From: Prostheceraeus crozeri
Taxonomy: Eukaryota > Platyhelminthes > Polycladida > Euryleptidae
Reading direction: 5' to 3'
Length of the DNA: 64,000 bases
NCBI GenBank assembly: GCA_907163375.1
Contig: CAJQUW010003216.1
Span: forward strand, 1 to 64,000
Under the pieces are notes generated by a model, which was not told where the DNA came from, ran no database searches, and saw only the letters and a list, made by a program, of their open reading frames with translations. A program made the position numbers and the translations under genes. Position 1 is the first letter of the stretch, and each line of letters opens with the position of its first letter. Below are positions 27,683 to 37,983 of this stretch, piece after piece.

Positions 27683-28812
27683 CTACTGCAAACACTCTGA
27701 AAGGAAAATAATAGGAGATTAGATGAGCTACAAAAATGATTATGTCGAATAGACTTACTGGGAACCTTCTTTCTAACTTTTCTGACGACGAAGTCATCAA
27801 GCTCTCCATTGATATTCATCGTCATGTGGAGGCAGCGAACTCCATCCCCCTCGTAACACAACTGCGTTTCGTTCAAATCGCTGGAGATTGTGGGGGCATC
27901 ACATATATTATTCTCAAAGAGGGGAAGATGAACCTCATAGACTCTCCTTTTTCGACACTTCAAACGCTCATGCAGTCGCTCCACTTCACCCGACAACCTC
28001 TTATTAATAGCCTTCACCTCCTCCGTCTCCTTCACCACGCTTCGCATCCGCTCTATCTCTTCATCCTTCCTCGACACATTCGCCTGTAAACTTTCCACCA
28101 AACCTGCCTTCCTCATCAACTCGCTCCTTTCCGCCATCCATTCCTTTTCCTTCTTTCTCAAGCTCTCCAACTCTTCCCTCGTTGCCCTATACCCCTCAAC
28201 CTTCACCATCAGCTCTTCATTCTCCTTAAAAACTTTTCTATTATTACTTTCCAAAGCCATCACACGATCCTTCATCCTCACAAATACCTCCGTATCATAC
28301 GCCTCTTGCTGCCGTGGCGATGACGCTGCCATCGGCTTAGCCACTTCCTTCCCCTCCCACTCTTCCTTCAAATCCGCTATATCCCCAAACAAATCTTCCA
28401 TCACCGCATCCAAATCAACATCATCCTTCTTCTTCATTTTCGCTCTCAACTCAACTTCCACACTCGAACTCCCATCACTCGCATTCCTCACCACTTTCTC
28501 CCCAACCACGTCCTGAATCATTGCCAACGTCTTCCTCACCTCTTCCCTTTCCAACAACTCTCCCTCAAACCATGTCTTGAACCCCTTCTCTTCGATGTTC
28601 CCACTCTCACACTGTAAATGCGCCTTGATAAATTCCTTCTCATCCCCCATCACACATTTCCGACAAGACACACACAACCTCAACATCACTTTCCTCTCAT
28701 GGCCCATCGTCCCCTCTTTTTCTTTTAAATGCTTCTTCAGCTCACTACCTCTGGCAATCTTGCCACAACTGCACTTGCCAACCAACATCTTAGCATTAGT
28801 CGGTTTTGTCAT
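27683..28812 (-). CDS. Coiled-coil zinc-motif protein, spliced (355 aa)
   Basis: Starts at ATG 28812, just after an acceptor-like 'ctatctttacag'. Exon 1 ends at 27759, the intron is 27697-27758 (62 bp, gtaagt...cctttcag, phase 1), and exon 2 adds four residues before TAG. The N-terminus has a Cys/His array ('GKCSCGK', 'LCVSCRKC') followed by a long Glu/Lys coiled coil (~130-285) and a C-terminal domain with 'VRCLHMTMN'. Nearly identical in C; diverged in A. The function is unknown; a scaffold or regulatory role is a guess. Confidence 0.65.
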
Positions 28813-28838
28813 GATAATTCTGTAAAGATAGAGTAAAA

Positions 28839-28915
28839 TTTGATAGCAAGTGTTTATAGGATACTACTTGCTGATATGCATTGAAAGACTAAGTCATCAA
28901 ACATTTGATAGCAAG
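28839..28915 (-). promoter_or_regulatory. TTTGATAGCAAG repeats upstream of the coiled-coil gene (B)
   Basis: Copies at 28839-28850 and 28904-28915 match the pair found upstream of the homologous gene in A. Confidence 0.35.
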
Positions 28916-29105
28916 CCAGCAACCGTTTGGGTGTTAAGCTCTTGAATCCGTTACAGGCATTACTCAGAGGGGATCTTATCCCAGCTCCAAGGCCTCGACC
29001 CACAAATCCAACCTCGATCGGACAGAGCGTGCGTCATATCACTGTGTTGGTATCCGGGCCCCAGTTTTGACATGAAAACCGGTGGAGTTATTTGCAAGAG
29101 GAAAC
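28905..29105 (-). other. Highly conserved block with a 37-codon micro-ORF (copy B)
   Basis: Homologous to 2177-2380. The micro-ORF here is 28960-29073 on the minus strand, upstream of and in the same direction as the coiled-coil gene. Confidence 0.5.
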
Positions 29106-29464
29106 GACCCAAGTCACAGAGACTCATAAACGGCTGCTTTTTATTCAAAAACTTTAATTATTATCATTAAATATGAATTTAAATTTTTCAGTACTTTAGT
29201 ACTACTCATAAAACGTTTATAAGTAGTCTGTCACCTACAGCATAGCAAACGCTGTCGAATGTTTTTGAATCAAGTCTAAAGGACTTGTAGAAGCAAAGTT
29301 ATAGCCGTTTGAAGATTTCGGCCTATTATCATCAAATGGTCAGTCATGCTATACTGACTAACCTATAAGTCTGACACCTTAGCTGATATCAGCAATATAA
29401 AGTCAGAAGTCCGATATCGGAACTCAAGAGAAACGACTTACCTGTAGTCAGTTTCTCAACTTAG
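29106..29464. other. A/T-rich spacer before the right terminal repeats (B)
   Basis: No gene seen. Shares 'ataagtagtct' and 'gacttgtagaagcaaagtta' words with A (2800-2920) and is mirrored at 35050-35400 in C. Confidence 0.4.
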
Positions 29465-30469
29465 TGAAATTCCTCTCCCGATCCCGTTCTTATATACCCT
29501 GTGAATATGCAATCGATAAGAGGGGGGACGTCAGCGAAAATTTCTCTCCGATTGCTTTCAAATTCACCATACCGATGCAGAATTTCACGCTGAATCCGAA
29601 TCTGGCCTCCGTTTTCCCATCCGATGCTTCGTTTTGGCGCTACAGACCAAAACGTCCCAAATTCTAACTGTTGTCGTTTTTCGAAAAATGTTGAAAATTT
29701 TTTCTCTCCGATTGACTTGAAACCCACCATACAGATGCAAAATTTCACGCTGAATCTGAATCTAAAGTCCGTTTTCACATCCGATGCTTCGTTTTGAAGC
29801 TACAGCCCAAAACGTCCAAATTCTAAAAACGTCGTTTTTCGACAATCTCCCAAAATCTTAAATGGTGTCTCACATCTAAACGAAGACAGATATGAACAAG
29901 CCGTGTCTTTCAGTGAATTTGTCTTACTCTTAGCTTTCAAACGAGCTATTGCACGACAAAATCCGTCTACTGGAAGCAAAGTTGGAAGGTCGGTGCCGAT
30001 GGGTGGGGGGGACGTCAGCGAAATTGGATGAAAAATGTTTTGGTAAAGGTCCCAGGTCGAAATGCGACACTTTGGAAAATTTTCAAAATTTTGCCCATAC
30101 AAAGCCACACTGACACTTAGGATTTTTCAGGTGAGCTCCGACCTAAAATTTTAAATGGCGTCTCACATCTAAACGAAGACAGATATGAACAAGCCGTGTC
30201 TTTCACTGAATTTGTCTCACTCTTAGCTTTCAAACGAGCTATTGCACGACAAAATCCGTCCACTAGAAGCGAAGATCGAAGCTAGCTCCCCCGAGGGGGG
30301 GGGACGTCAGCGAAAATTTTTTCTCTCCGATTGACTTGAAACTCACCATGTTGATAGAGAATTTCACGCTGAATCCGAATCTGGACTCCGTTTTCCCATC
30401 CGATGCTTCGTTTTGGCGCTACAACCCAAAACGTTCAAAATTTTAACTCTGTCATTTTTCGACAATCTC
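29465..30469 (+). repeat. Subterminal G-rich repeat modules, right end of B
   Basis: Several partial copies of the ~400-600 bp terminal module, with G runs followed by 'ggacgtcagcgaaa' at about 29520, 30006 and 30296. Modules differ in order and number between the ends of B and C. Confidence 0.65.
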
Positions 30470-31028
30470 CCGAAATCTGAAATGGCGTCTCACATCTAAA
30501 CGAAGACAGATATGAACAAGCCGTTTCTTTCAGTGAATTTGTCTCACTCTTAGCTTTCAAACGAGCTATTGCACGACAAAATCCGTCCACTGGAAGCAAA
30601 GTTGGAAGGTCGGTGCCGAGGGGGGGAAGTCAGCGAAAATTTTTCTCTCCGATTGACTTGAAACTCACCATACCGATGCAGAATTTCGCGCTGAATCCGA
30701 ATCTGGCCTCCGTTTTCACATCCGAGCACTGCTTCCACTCGAAACAGCCCATTTTCAACCCAACATTCATCAGATTGCACGAAAAACATCACACACTATA
30801 GCCTCAAGACAAAACCTGGCGGTCGCCCAAGTCCACCACGACACTCTGTCGTTCCAGAGGGGGGGCGTCAGCGAACCTTTCGGACCAACTTGGCCGGCAG
30901 ACCACGACAGACCTCTGTCGTTCCAGAGGGGGGGAGTCAGACTCAAAGCACCACGGCGGCCGACCACGACACTCTGTCGTTCCAGAGGGGGGGGGCGCCG
31001 GTCGGGTGTTCGCCGTTTTCTTACTACT
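30470..31028 (-). repeat. Right TIR of B
   Basis: Inverted copy of 4568-5127, ending CTTACTACT at 31028. Stem-loop plus G-run modules lie at about 30842, 30911 and 30971. Confidence 0.85.
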
Positions 31029-31030
31029 GA

Positions 31031-31570
31031 GAAAACGTGGAAACTTTTTATAAAACTACACAAAATAATACTGCATTCTTTGAGGATATCAAGAAAAATT
31101 ATAGACTCACGTTTCCATTAGCTAAATATACACATGTTAAATATGGGATAATACGTGTTGATACTATTATGAATCAAATGCAAGTGTACGATAAAGATCT
31201 AAATGTGCTTTTGGATAATGAACATTACTTATATAACAATTCATCAGATTTTGACATTAGTCATTATGCAGGGGCAAAGAATTTATCACCACATAATATA
31301 GAAGAAATCACTATCTTCCTAGAAAATGAATCACTTGAGCCACTAACGATTATACCTGAAACGTTTTATTTTTATTTCGATAATTATCTGAATAATGTAT
31401 TAAAGATGGCAACTCCTAAACGATTAGAAAATAAAGATACACTAGATGTTATCAGAACAGGTATTACTGACTTCCTTGATGTATTAAGAAATGTACAACC
31501 TCTAGTCTCTGATGCAAAAAATACATTAAGTGCCATGCGTCCAATAATAGGTGAAGTACATGAAATGTGA
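31031..31570 (+). CDS. Unknown D-element protein, 5' end cut by B
   Basis: Not recognised. The open frame begins right at the TIR of B with no ATG (the first codons are cut off; the stop upstream includes the last TIR base), so B removed the N-terminus. The visible ~177 residues have a strand-rich first half and a helical C-terminus ending 'AKNTLSAMRPIIGEVHEM'. Base composition is more A/T-rich than B, as in the rest of D. A structural protein is possible, without evidence. Confidence 0.4.
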   Translation, partial: ENVETFYKTTQNNTAFFEDIKKNYRLTFPLAKYTHVKYGIIRVDTIMNQMQVYDKDLNVLLDNEHYLYNNSSDFDISHYAGAKNLSPHNIEEITIFLENESLEPLTIIPETFYFYFDNYLNNVLKMATPKRLENKDTLDVIRTGITDFLDVLRNVQPLVSDAKNTLSAMRPIIGEVHEM

Positions 31571-31724
31571 TTTTTGTTTTAAAAAAATGATTAATGAGGT
31601 GAGTGAAACTTAGAAGACAAATGCCTATAAAATAGAACACGTACCAGTTTTAAAAAATTATCGTCATCCTACAAAGCATATCACCCCGAAACATTAAGTT
31701 AAATTTTATTACCATCGTAAATAT

Positions 31725-31952
31725 ATGCAATTCGTGAAAGACTATAAAATCAAACACGGTATAAGAAGTTACACGAAAACAAAAGACTTCCCACTTTGTC
31801 TACGAAGTTTCGGAGTATTTCTAGCATATAATAATTTATGGTGGCTGATTACTAAAGAACATTTAACTGTTTATGATTTAGAAAAATTACATCAACTAAA
31901 TATTCCTGTATATGTGAAAAACATAATTTTTTTATTAAAAAGTAAAACATAA
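31725..31952 (+). CDS. Short hypothetical ORF of D (75 aa)
   Basis: Starts at ATG 31725. It contains a hydrophobic/aromatic middle ('FGVFLAYNNLWWLITK') and a basic N-terminus. No family recognised and no homologue in B or C. It may be a remnant of a longer gene. The 150 bases before it hold no gene. Confidence 0.25.
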   Translation: MQFVKDYKIKHGIRSYTKTKDFPLCLRSFGVFLAYNNLWWLITKEHLTVYDLEKLHQLNIPVYVKNIIFLLKSKT

Positions 31953-31968
31953 ATTTTTTATTAAAAAA

Positions 31969-32073
31969 ATGGAAAATGTTAATTTATATTGCAGCATATG
32001 TAACAAGCAGTTACAGACGCCTAGAGGTTATAAATCTCATTTAAAGAGTCGCATGCACTTACAGAATGTATAA
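31969..32073 (+). CDS. Single C2H2 zinc-finger mini-protein (34 aa)
   Basis: Starts at ATG 31969. One finger reads 'YCSICNKQLQTPRGYKSHLK' with the second His two positions after 'RM'. It lies directly upstream of the D PolB N-terminal domain, whereas in B/C the fingers are fused to PolB, so it may be the detached finger exon or domain. Confidence 0.45.
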   Translation: MENVNLYCSICNKQLQTPRGYKSHLKSRMHLQNV

Positions 32074-32100
32074 CGACATGGTACAAGTAATATAACGAGA

Positions 32101-33020
32101 ATGAATGAATATATAAACTATCTAAAAACATTACCTATTGATATAGAAGTTAAAAGAGTATTTGATGATTATTCACATTCAGAATATAAAAAAGTTTTTG
32201 GTGTAATAGATGAACCTGAAGTAGATGTAAGGTTTTTATTTAATGATGAACATGATGAGTATGATGAATCTATCGAAACCGATGAAACTTTTTATGATAT
32301 TCTATCTAACTTTTATAACATATTTAAAAAATCTTTCAAATGTTATATGAATGTAGAAGTACTTTACACAAAGATTAATCTAGATGGGCATACTAAAGAA
32401 ATAGTACAAGGCCATTTTAGTCAAACTCAAGTAATCTTAAATGTAAATGATATACAACCTATATTTGAAATAATGATAAATAAATCAAAAGATGCTATAA
32501 CTGAAGCTCAATTGCGTGAATCTGGTTGGAAGCTTGTTAGAATAGTATCCAAAAAATTAATAATTAATAAATATGAAAATAATACTGGAGGTAGTTACAT
32601 ACCCCTACCTTTCAGTTCACCACAAATAATTAACATACAAAACGAAGACAACTATTGTTTTCTGTGGAGTGTTATAGCACATTTACATCCTGCACGTCAT
32701 CACAAAGAAAGACTAAGTCATTACAATAAAGAAGAATACATAAATGAATTTGATCTTTCTGATGGATTAGATGAATTTCCATATGATTATAATTAGCTAA
32801 CAAAGTTTCATAAAAAGAACAAACATATAATAGAAGTAAATGTGTTTGAGTTAAATGTGAAGTATATTTCTATTGGTAATGTTACTCCCTTATATACTGG
32901 AGATGTTAAAGTTAATGACACTGTCTATGCAAACATAATAGAATTTTACTTGATAATAAAAGTTTATGCCGAATAGAAATGCAATATAATGAACGCGGTA
33001 ATTATATACACCATAATATT
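32101..33020 (+). pseudogene. polB: D-element PolB, N-terminal domain
   Basis: From ATG 32101 the region includes 'LRESGWKLVRIVSKKLIINKY', 'GGSYIPLPF' and 'INIQNEDNYCFLWSVIAHL', the usual lead-in to the exonuclease domain of Polinton PolB proteins. A TAG (32797-32799) interrupts the frame before 'LTKFHKKNKHIIEVNVFELN', and a further stop follows near 32976. The gene is then cut by the PLE at 33021. The exonuclease and polymerase parts are at 60100-63094. Confidence 0.65.
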
Positions 33021-33637
33021 ATTATGACAGGGAAAATCCAATATTCTCTCCTTCGATTTATTGACCGGTTTTTAATAAAATGATTTAAAAACAGCCGGCG
33101 CTTCGTGCCGCAGACACTTCTGAAGGGCTTAGATAAAATATAGTTTTGATGCCCCAGGTTAAATATGCCGCAATAAAGCTGAGTTCTTATAAAAGTGTTC
33201 AGAAATTTGGGAGCTCGTGTTTTCGGTTGATGCTTGGGCGTAGAGACTTAATCAGGCGAGCTTCGGTCAATCTGCAATCTACGGCGTTCTGGCTAGTGTC
33301 GATGATATCAACTGCGTAGTTTGAAATTGTGACGTCATCACAGTTATGAACTTTTTCATTATGTTTCAATGTAGAAATCGTTGCAAATCTTACAGGTCAT
33401 TATCTTACATCTTAATGACCTGTAAGACTTGCAACGATTTCTACATTGGCCAGACTAACCGACCTTTCTGGAAACGCTATAATGAACACAAGAGAGACCT
33501 AATAAATAAGAACAATAAGAATGCCCTATACGAACATAATGAAAAAGTTCATAACTGTGATGACGTCACAATTTCAAACTACGCAGTTGATATCATCGAC
33601 ACTAGCCAGAACGCCGTAGATTGCAGATTGACCGAAG
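33021..33637. mobile_element. Penelope-like element, inverted arms (left part)
   Basis: 33021-33406 (minus) and 33407-33637 (plus) are two inverted copies of a PLE 3' end meeting at a hairpin centred near 33407 (CTTACAGGTCATTA on each side). The minus arm has an internal deletion. The plus arm encodes a GIY-YIG type endonuclease end: 'CKTCNDFYIGQTNRPFWKR' then 'DCRLTE'. It is continued at 59538-59781. Confidence 0.65.
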
Positions 33638-33678
33638 AGAGAGAGAGAGAGAGAGAGAGAAACGTTTATATTTTGTAA
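33346..33678 (+). pseudogene. PLE GIY-YIG endonuclease C-terminal fragment
   Basis: Encodes C-x2-C-x3-YIGQTN, an EHKRD segment and a 'HNCDDV' stretch, typical of the C-terminal GIY-YIG nuclease of Penelope-like elements. The frame is broken by the LINE at 33638, where a (GA)n tract takes over; its true ending lies at about 59541-59600. The first 25 codons of the open frame come from the opposite arm of the palindrome and are not native. Confidence 0.6.
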
Positions 33679-33809
33679 ATGAAAATCATACATTTCGATT
33701 TATAAGTCAGATATACACATGCACAAAATAAACGTATAACCAATTCGATATATTAAAAATCAGACCAAAAATACACAAGAAATACAAAATTTGTTAAAGA
33801 GTATTTATG
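33638..33809 (-). mobile_element. LINE 2, 3' UTR end with (TC)n tail
   Basis: On the minus strand this continues the 3' UTR that stops at 55667, after removal of Polinton C. It ends in a (GA)n/(TC)n tract at 33638-33661. GAAG at 33634-33637 and at 59538-59541 is the likely 4-bp target duplication in the PLE. Confidence 0.55.
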
Positions 33810-34371
33810 AGTAGTAAGAAAACGGCGAACACCCGACCGGCGCCCCCCCTCTGGAACGACAGAATGTCGTGGTCGCCGCCGTGGTGCTTTGAGTCTGACT
33901 CCCCCCCTCTGGAACGACAGAGGTCTGTCGTGGTCTGCCGGCCAAGTTGGTCCGAAAGGTTCGCTGACGCCCCCCCCTCTGGAACGACAGAGTGTCGTGG
34001 TGGACTTGGGCGACCGCCAGGTTTTGTCTTGAGGCTATAGTGTGTGATGTTTTTCGTGCAATCTGATGAATGCTCGGTTGAAAATGGGCTGCTTCGAGTG
34101 GAAGCAGTGCTCGGATGGGAAAACGGAGGCCAGATTCGGATTCAGCGTGAAATTCTGCATCTGTATGGTGAATTTGAAAGCAATCGGAGAGAAAAAATTT
34201 TCGCTGACGTCCCCCCCCCTCGGGAGAGCTAGCCTCGATCTTTGCTTCCAATGGACGGATTTTGTCGTGCAATAGCTCGTTTGAAAGCTAAGAGTGAGAC
34301 AAATTCAGTGAAAGACACGGCTTGCTCATATCTGTCTTCGTTTAGATGTGAGACGCCACTTAAGATTTTAG
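33810..34371 (+). repeat. Left TIR of C
   Basis: Inverted match to 55107-55666 with the same three stem-loop/C-run modules. One internal C run is followed by a variant 'gggagagctagcctcgatc' instead of 'ggcaccgaccttccaac'. Confidence 0.85.
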
Positions 34372-35045
34372 GTCGGAGCTCACCTGAAAAAATCCTAAGT
34401 GTCAGTGTGGCTTTGTATGGGTAAAATTTTGAAAATTTTCCAAAGTGTGGAATTTCGACCTGGGACCGTCACCAAAACATTTTTCATCCAATTTCGCTGA
34501 CGTCCCCCCCCTCGGCACCGACCTTCCAACTTTGCTTCCAGTAGACGGATTTTGTCGTGCAATAGCTCGTTTGAAAGCTAAGAGTAAGACAAATTCACTG
34601 AAAGACACGGCTTGTTCATATCTGTCTTCGTTTAGATGTGAGACACCATTTAAGATTTTGGGAGATTGTCGAAAAACGACGTTTTTAGAATTTGGACGTT
34701 TTGGGCTGTAGCTTCAAAACGAAGCATCGGATGTGAAAACGGACTTTAGATTCGGATTCAGCGTGAAATTTTGCATCTGTATGGTGGGTTTCAAGTCAAT
34801 CGGAGAGAAAAAATTTTCAACATTTTTCGAAAAACGACAGAGTTAGAATTTGGGACGTTTTGGTCTGTAGCGCCAAAACGAAGCATCGGATGGGAAAACG
34901 GAGGCCAGATTCGGATTCAGCGTGAAATTCTGCATCGGTATGGTGAATTTGAAAGCAATCGGAGAGAAATTTTCGCTGACGTCCCCCCTCTTATCGATTG
35001 CATATTCACAGGGTATATAAGAACGGGATCGGGAGAGGAATTTCA
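34372..35045 (+). repeat. Subterminal repeat modules, left end of C
   Basis: Mirror of 29465-30470 in B with fewer module copies. Confidence 0.6.
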
Positions 35046-35379
35046 CTAAGTTGAGAAACTGACTACAGGTAAGTCGTTTCTCTTGAGTTCCGATATCGGA
35101 CTTCTGACTTTATATTGCTGATATCAGCTAAGGTGTCAGACTTATAGGTTAGTCAGTATAGCATGACTGACCATTTGATGATAATAGGCCGAAATCTTCA
35201 AACGGCTATAACTTTGCTTCTACAAGTCCTTTAGACTTGATTCAAAAACATTCGACAGCGTTTGCTATGCTGTAGGTGACAGACTACTTATAAACGTTTT
35301 ATGAGTGGTACTAAAGTACTGAAAAATTTAAGTTCATATTTAATGATAATAATTAAAGTTTTTGAATAAAAAGCAGCCG
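35046..35379. other. A/T-rich spacer (C)
   Basis: Mirror of 29106-29464. No gene seen. Confidence 0.4.
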
Positions 35380-35607
35380 TTTATGAGTCTCTGTGACTTG
35401 GGTCGTTTCCTCTTGCAAATAACTCCACCGGTTTTCATGTCAAAACTGGGGCCCGGATACCAACACAGTGATATGACGCACGCTCTGTCCGATCGAGGTT
35501 GGATTTGTGGGTCGAGGCCTTGGAGCTGGGATAAGATCCCCTCTGAGTAATGCCTGTAACGGATTCAAGAGCTTAACACCCAAACGGTTGCTGGCTTGCT
35601 ATCAAAT
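35380..35607 (+). other. Conserved block with a 37-codon micro-ORF (copy C)
   Basis: Micro-ORF at 35437-35550 on the plus strand, identical to that of B in its central part. TTTGATAGCAAG-type words (read CTTGCTATCAAA here) lie at 35596-35607 and 35660-35671. Confidence 0.5.
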
Positions 35608-35697
35608 GTTTGATGACTTAGTCTTTCAATGCATATCAGCAAGTAGTATCCTATAAACACTTGCTATCAAATTTTACTCTATCTTTACAGAATTATC

Positions 35698-36827
35698 ATG
35701 ACAAAACCGACTAATGCTAAGATGTTGGTTGGCAAGTGCAGTTGTGGCAAGATTGCCAGAGGTAGTGAGCTGAAGAAGCATTTAAAAGAAAAAGAGGGGA
35801 CGATGGGCCATGAGAGGAAAGTGATGTTGAGGTTGTGTGTGTCTTGTGGGAAATGTGTGATGGAGGATGAGAAGGAATTTATCAAGGCGCATTTACAGTG
35901 TGAGAGTGGGAACATCGAAGAGAAGGGGTTCAAGACATGGTTTGAGGGAGAGTTGTTGGAAAGGGAAGAGGTGAGGAAGGCGGTGGCAACGATTCAGGAC
36001 GTGGTTGGGGAGAAAGTGGTGAGGAATGCGAGTGATGGGAGTTCGAGTGTGGAAGTTGAGTTGAGAGCGAAAATGAAGAAGAAGGATGATGTTGATTTGG
36101 ATGCGGTGATGGAAGATTTGTTTGGGGACATAGCGGATTTGAAGGAAGAGTGGGAGGGGGAGGAAGTGGCTAAGCCGATGGCAGCGTCATCGCCACGGCA
36201 GCAAGAGGCGTATGATACGGAGGTATTTGTGAGGATGAAGGATCGTGTGATGGCTTTGGAAAGTAATAATAGAAAAGTTTTTAAGGAGAATGAAGAGCTG
36301 ATGGTAAAGGTTGAGGGGTATAGGGCAACGAGGGAAGAGTTGGAGAGCTTGAGAAAGAAGGAGAAGGAATGGATGGCGGAAAGGAGCGAGTTGGTGAGGA
36401 AGGCAGGTTTGGTGGAGAGTTTACAGGCGAGTGTGTCGAGGAAGGATGAAGAGATAGAGCGGATGCGAAGCGTGGTGATGGAGACGAAGGAGGTGAAGGC
36501 TATTAATAAGAGGTTGTCGGGTGAAGTGGAGCGACTGCATGAGCGTTTGAAGTGTCGAAAAAGGAGAGTATATGAGGTTCATCTTCCCCTCTTTGAGAAT
36601 AACATATGTGATGCCCCCACAATCTCCAGCGATTTGAACGAAACGCAGTTGTGTTACGAGGGGGATGGAGTTCGCTGCCTCCACATGACGATGAATATCA
36701 ATGGAGAGCTTGATGACTTCGTCGTCAGAAAAGTTAGAAAGAAGGTTCCCAGTAAGTCTATTCAACATAATCATTTTTGTAGCTCATCTAATCTCCTATT
36801 ATTTTCCTTTCAGAGTGTTTGCAGTAG
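35698..36827 (+). CDS. Coiled-coil zinc-motif protein, spliced (355 aa), copy C
   Basis: Exons 35698-36751 and 36814-36827, with a 62-bp intron. It differs from B at about a dozen residues (for example Arg to Gly in the Cys array, Thr-Leu to Ala-Val), with no indel. The good match in the coding frame and the conserved splice sites support a functional gene when the copies formed. Confidence 0.65.
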
Positions 36828-37265
36828 TAGTGTCGGTGGACGGAGAACGACCCATGGGCTCTTTTAAGGGCCAACCTTCTAATGCAGCTAAAGCGGTCCC
36901 AAGCCCGCCACATATCCTCGGATATGGAATGCAGAGGGGAAGAAAAATGATGAATGGAATGAAATGGGAGGACACTCACGCGCCACACGCAACATAACAC
37001 ACTTCTCTCTTCCGTAGTCTAACAAGCTCTTTACACATGGATTGCAGTCGATTGCTATCCCTGTATCAGAAGTGTAAGCTATCTTAATTTTATTTAACAC
37101 TATTTCATTTACCATTATCACCCATATGAAATGTTATAAGATTTGCAAGTCAAACTAAGCGTGCTACTATTTCCAAATGAAAAAGTATTCATGATTAAAT
37201 CATCCACTGAAGCCCCATTCAAGTAAGTCAGTATGAAAGCAAAGATAATACGAAATAAAAATTTA

Positions 37266-37709
37266 TTATGGCATGTATTTCAAAAGGTCTTCATCGTCAA
37301 TATCGTCCCAGAGTCTGGCTTCACATAGATCACAAAAACAGTTCACTTGCTTCAATCGTTCTTCCACTGCGAGCCTCACTTTGTCGATATACTCCCACTC
37401 CGCCATAGTTCGTGGCTGGGAGTTAGGGGTGTACCACTCCCATAATTGGTGGAGGAATTTCGTGCTGGTGATCTCCATCACATCGTCAGTATCGTACTGG
37501 AGATACTTCCAACTCACGCCTGTTAAGTCGGGACACTCCTCACATACATCATCTTCGTCGTCCGCTGGTAATGACAACTTTCTGATATTGTCCAGTCGGT
37601 ACACCTTCTCTACATTCCCCTTCGTTGGAGCGTTTGGTGCAACGAGCGCCTTTGGTGTTGAGCATGGAGAAGAGAATTTTGTGTTTGGTGTTGTCGGAGG
37701 GCTTGTCAT
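37266..37709 (-). CDS. Unknown acidic protein (147 aa), copy C
   Basis: Two residues shorter than B, with a changed acidic run but the same Pro-rich start and Cys-pair C-terminus. Only one copy of its 3' end is present here. It is divergent from PolB. Confidence 0.6.
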   Translation of the reverse strand: MTSPPTTPNTKFSSPCSTPKALVAPNAPTKGNVEKVYRLDNIRKLSLPADDEDDVCEECPDLTGVSWKYLQYDTDDVMEITSTKFLHQLWEWYTPNSQPRTMAEWEYIDKVRLAVEERLKQVNCFCDLCEARLWDDIDDEDLLKYMP

Positions 37710-37766
37710 GTTGACTGTGAATAATAACTTTGAAATGTTTTCTAATTCTTAAGTATCAACAAGCGA

Positions 37767-37806
37767 CCAATCAGAATGAACAGCCAATGAATGATGAATA
37801 TAAAAG
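37767..37806 (+). promoter_or_regulatory. PolB promoter (copy C)
   Basis: CCAAT at 37767-37771 and 37784-37788, TATAAAAG at 37799-37806; the leader ATG is at 37984. Confidence 0.5.
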
Positions 37807-37983
37807 TATGTATGTAAAGTGACATTCGTGTCATTTCACTCTGTCTTTGTGACATATAAGTGAAGTGTTCTCTGGCGAATTCTATATTTGAGGCGTACAA
37901 GTGAACTGCTCTCTCGTGAATTCCAAATTTGAGTGAAGTCTCTATCTTGTTGAAGTATCAACCTGAAACTTGATTTCGTTGAA

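Larger units (their letters stand above)
4568..31028 (+). mobile_element. Polinton/Maverick element B (26.5 kb, with nested LINE)
   Basis: The element begins AGTAGTAAG and ends CTTACTACT, with ~560 bp TIRs and a full Polinton gene set: PolB, integrase, packaging ATPase, protease, capsid. Without the 4.8 kb LINE it would be about 21.7 kb, close to copy C. No 6-bp target duplication is visible: the flanks are gatggg on the left and gagaaa on the right. Lesions seen are the LINE in the capsid gene, a nonsense codon in the exonuclease, a nonsense codon in one PC4-like gene, indels in both penton-like genes and a 1-nt deletion in PolB. Confidence 0.9.

Noticed and set aside
30550-30792. Open frames of 60-90 codons inside the TIRs, identical in several ends (also 4791-5027, 34044-34275, 55200-55427)
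   Set aside because: They lie in repeat modules shared by all ends, occur on both strands and shift with G-run length; conservation follows from TIR homology, not coding.
33640-33662. GA-rich tract encoding Arg-Glu repeats as part of a protein
   Set aside because: It is the (TC)n tail of LINE 2 on the other strand, not coding sequence.
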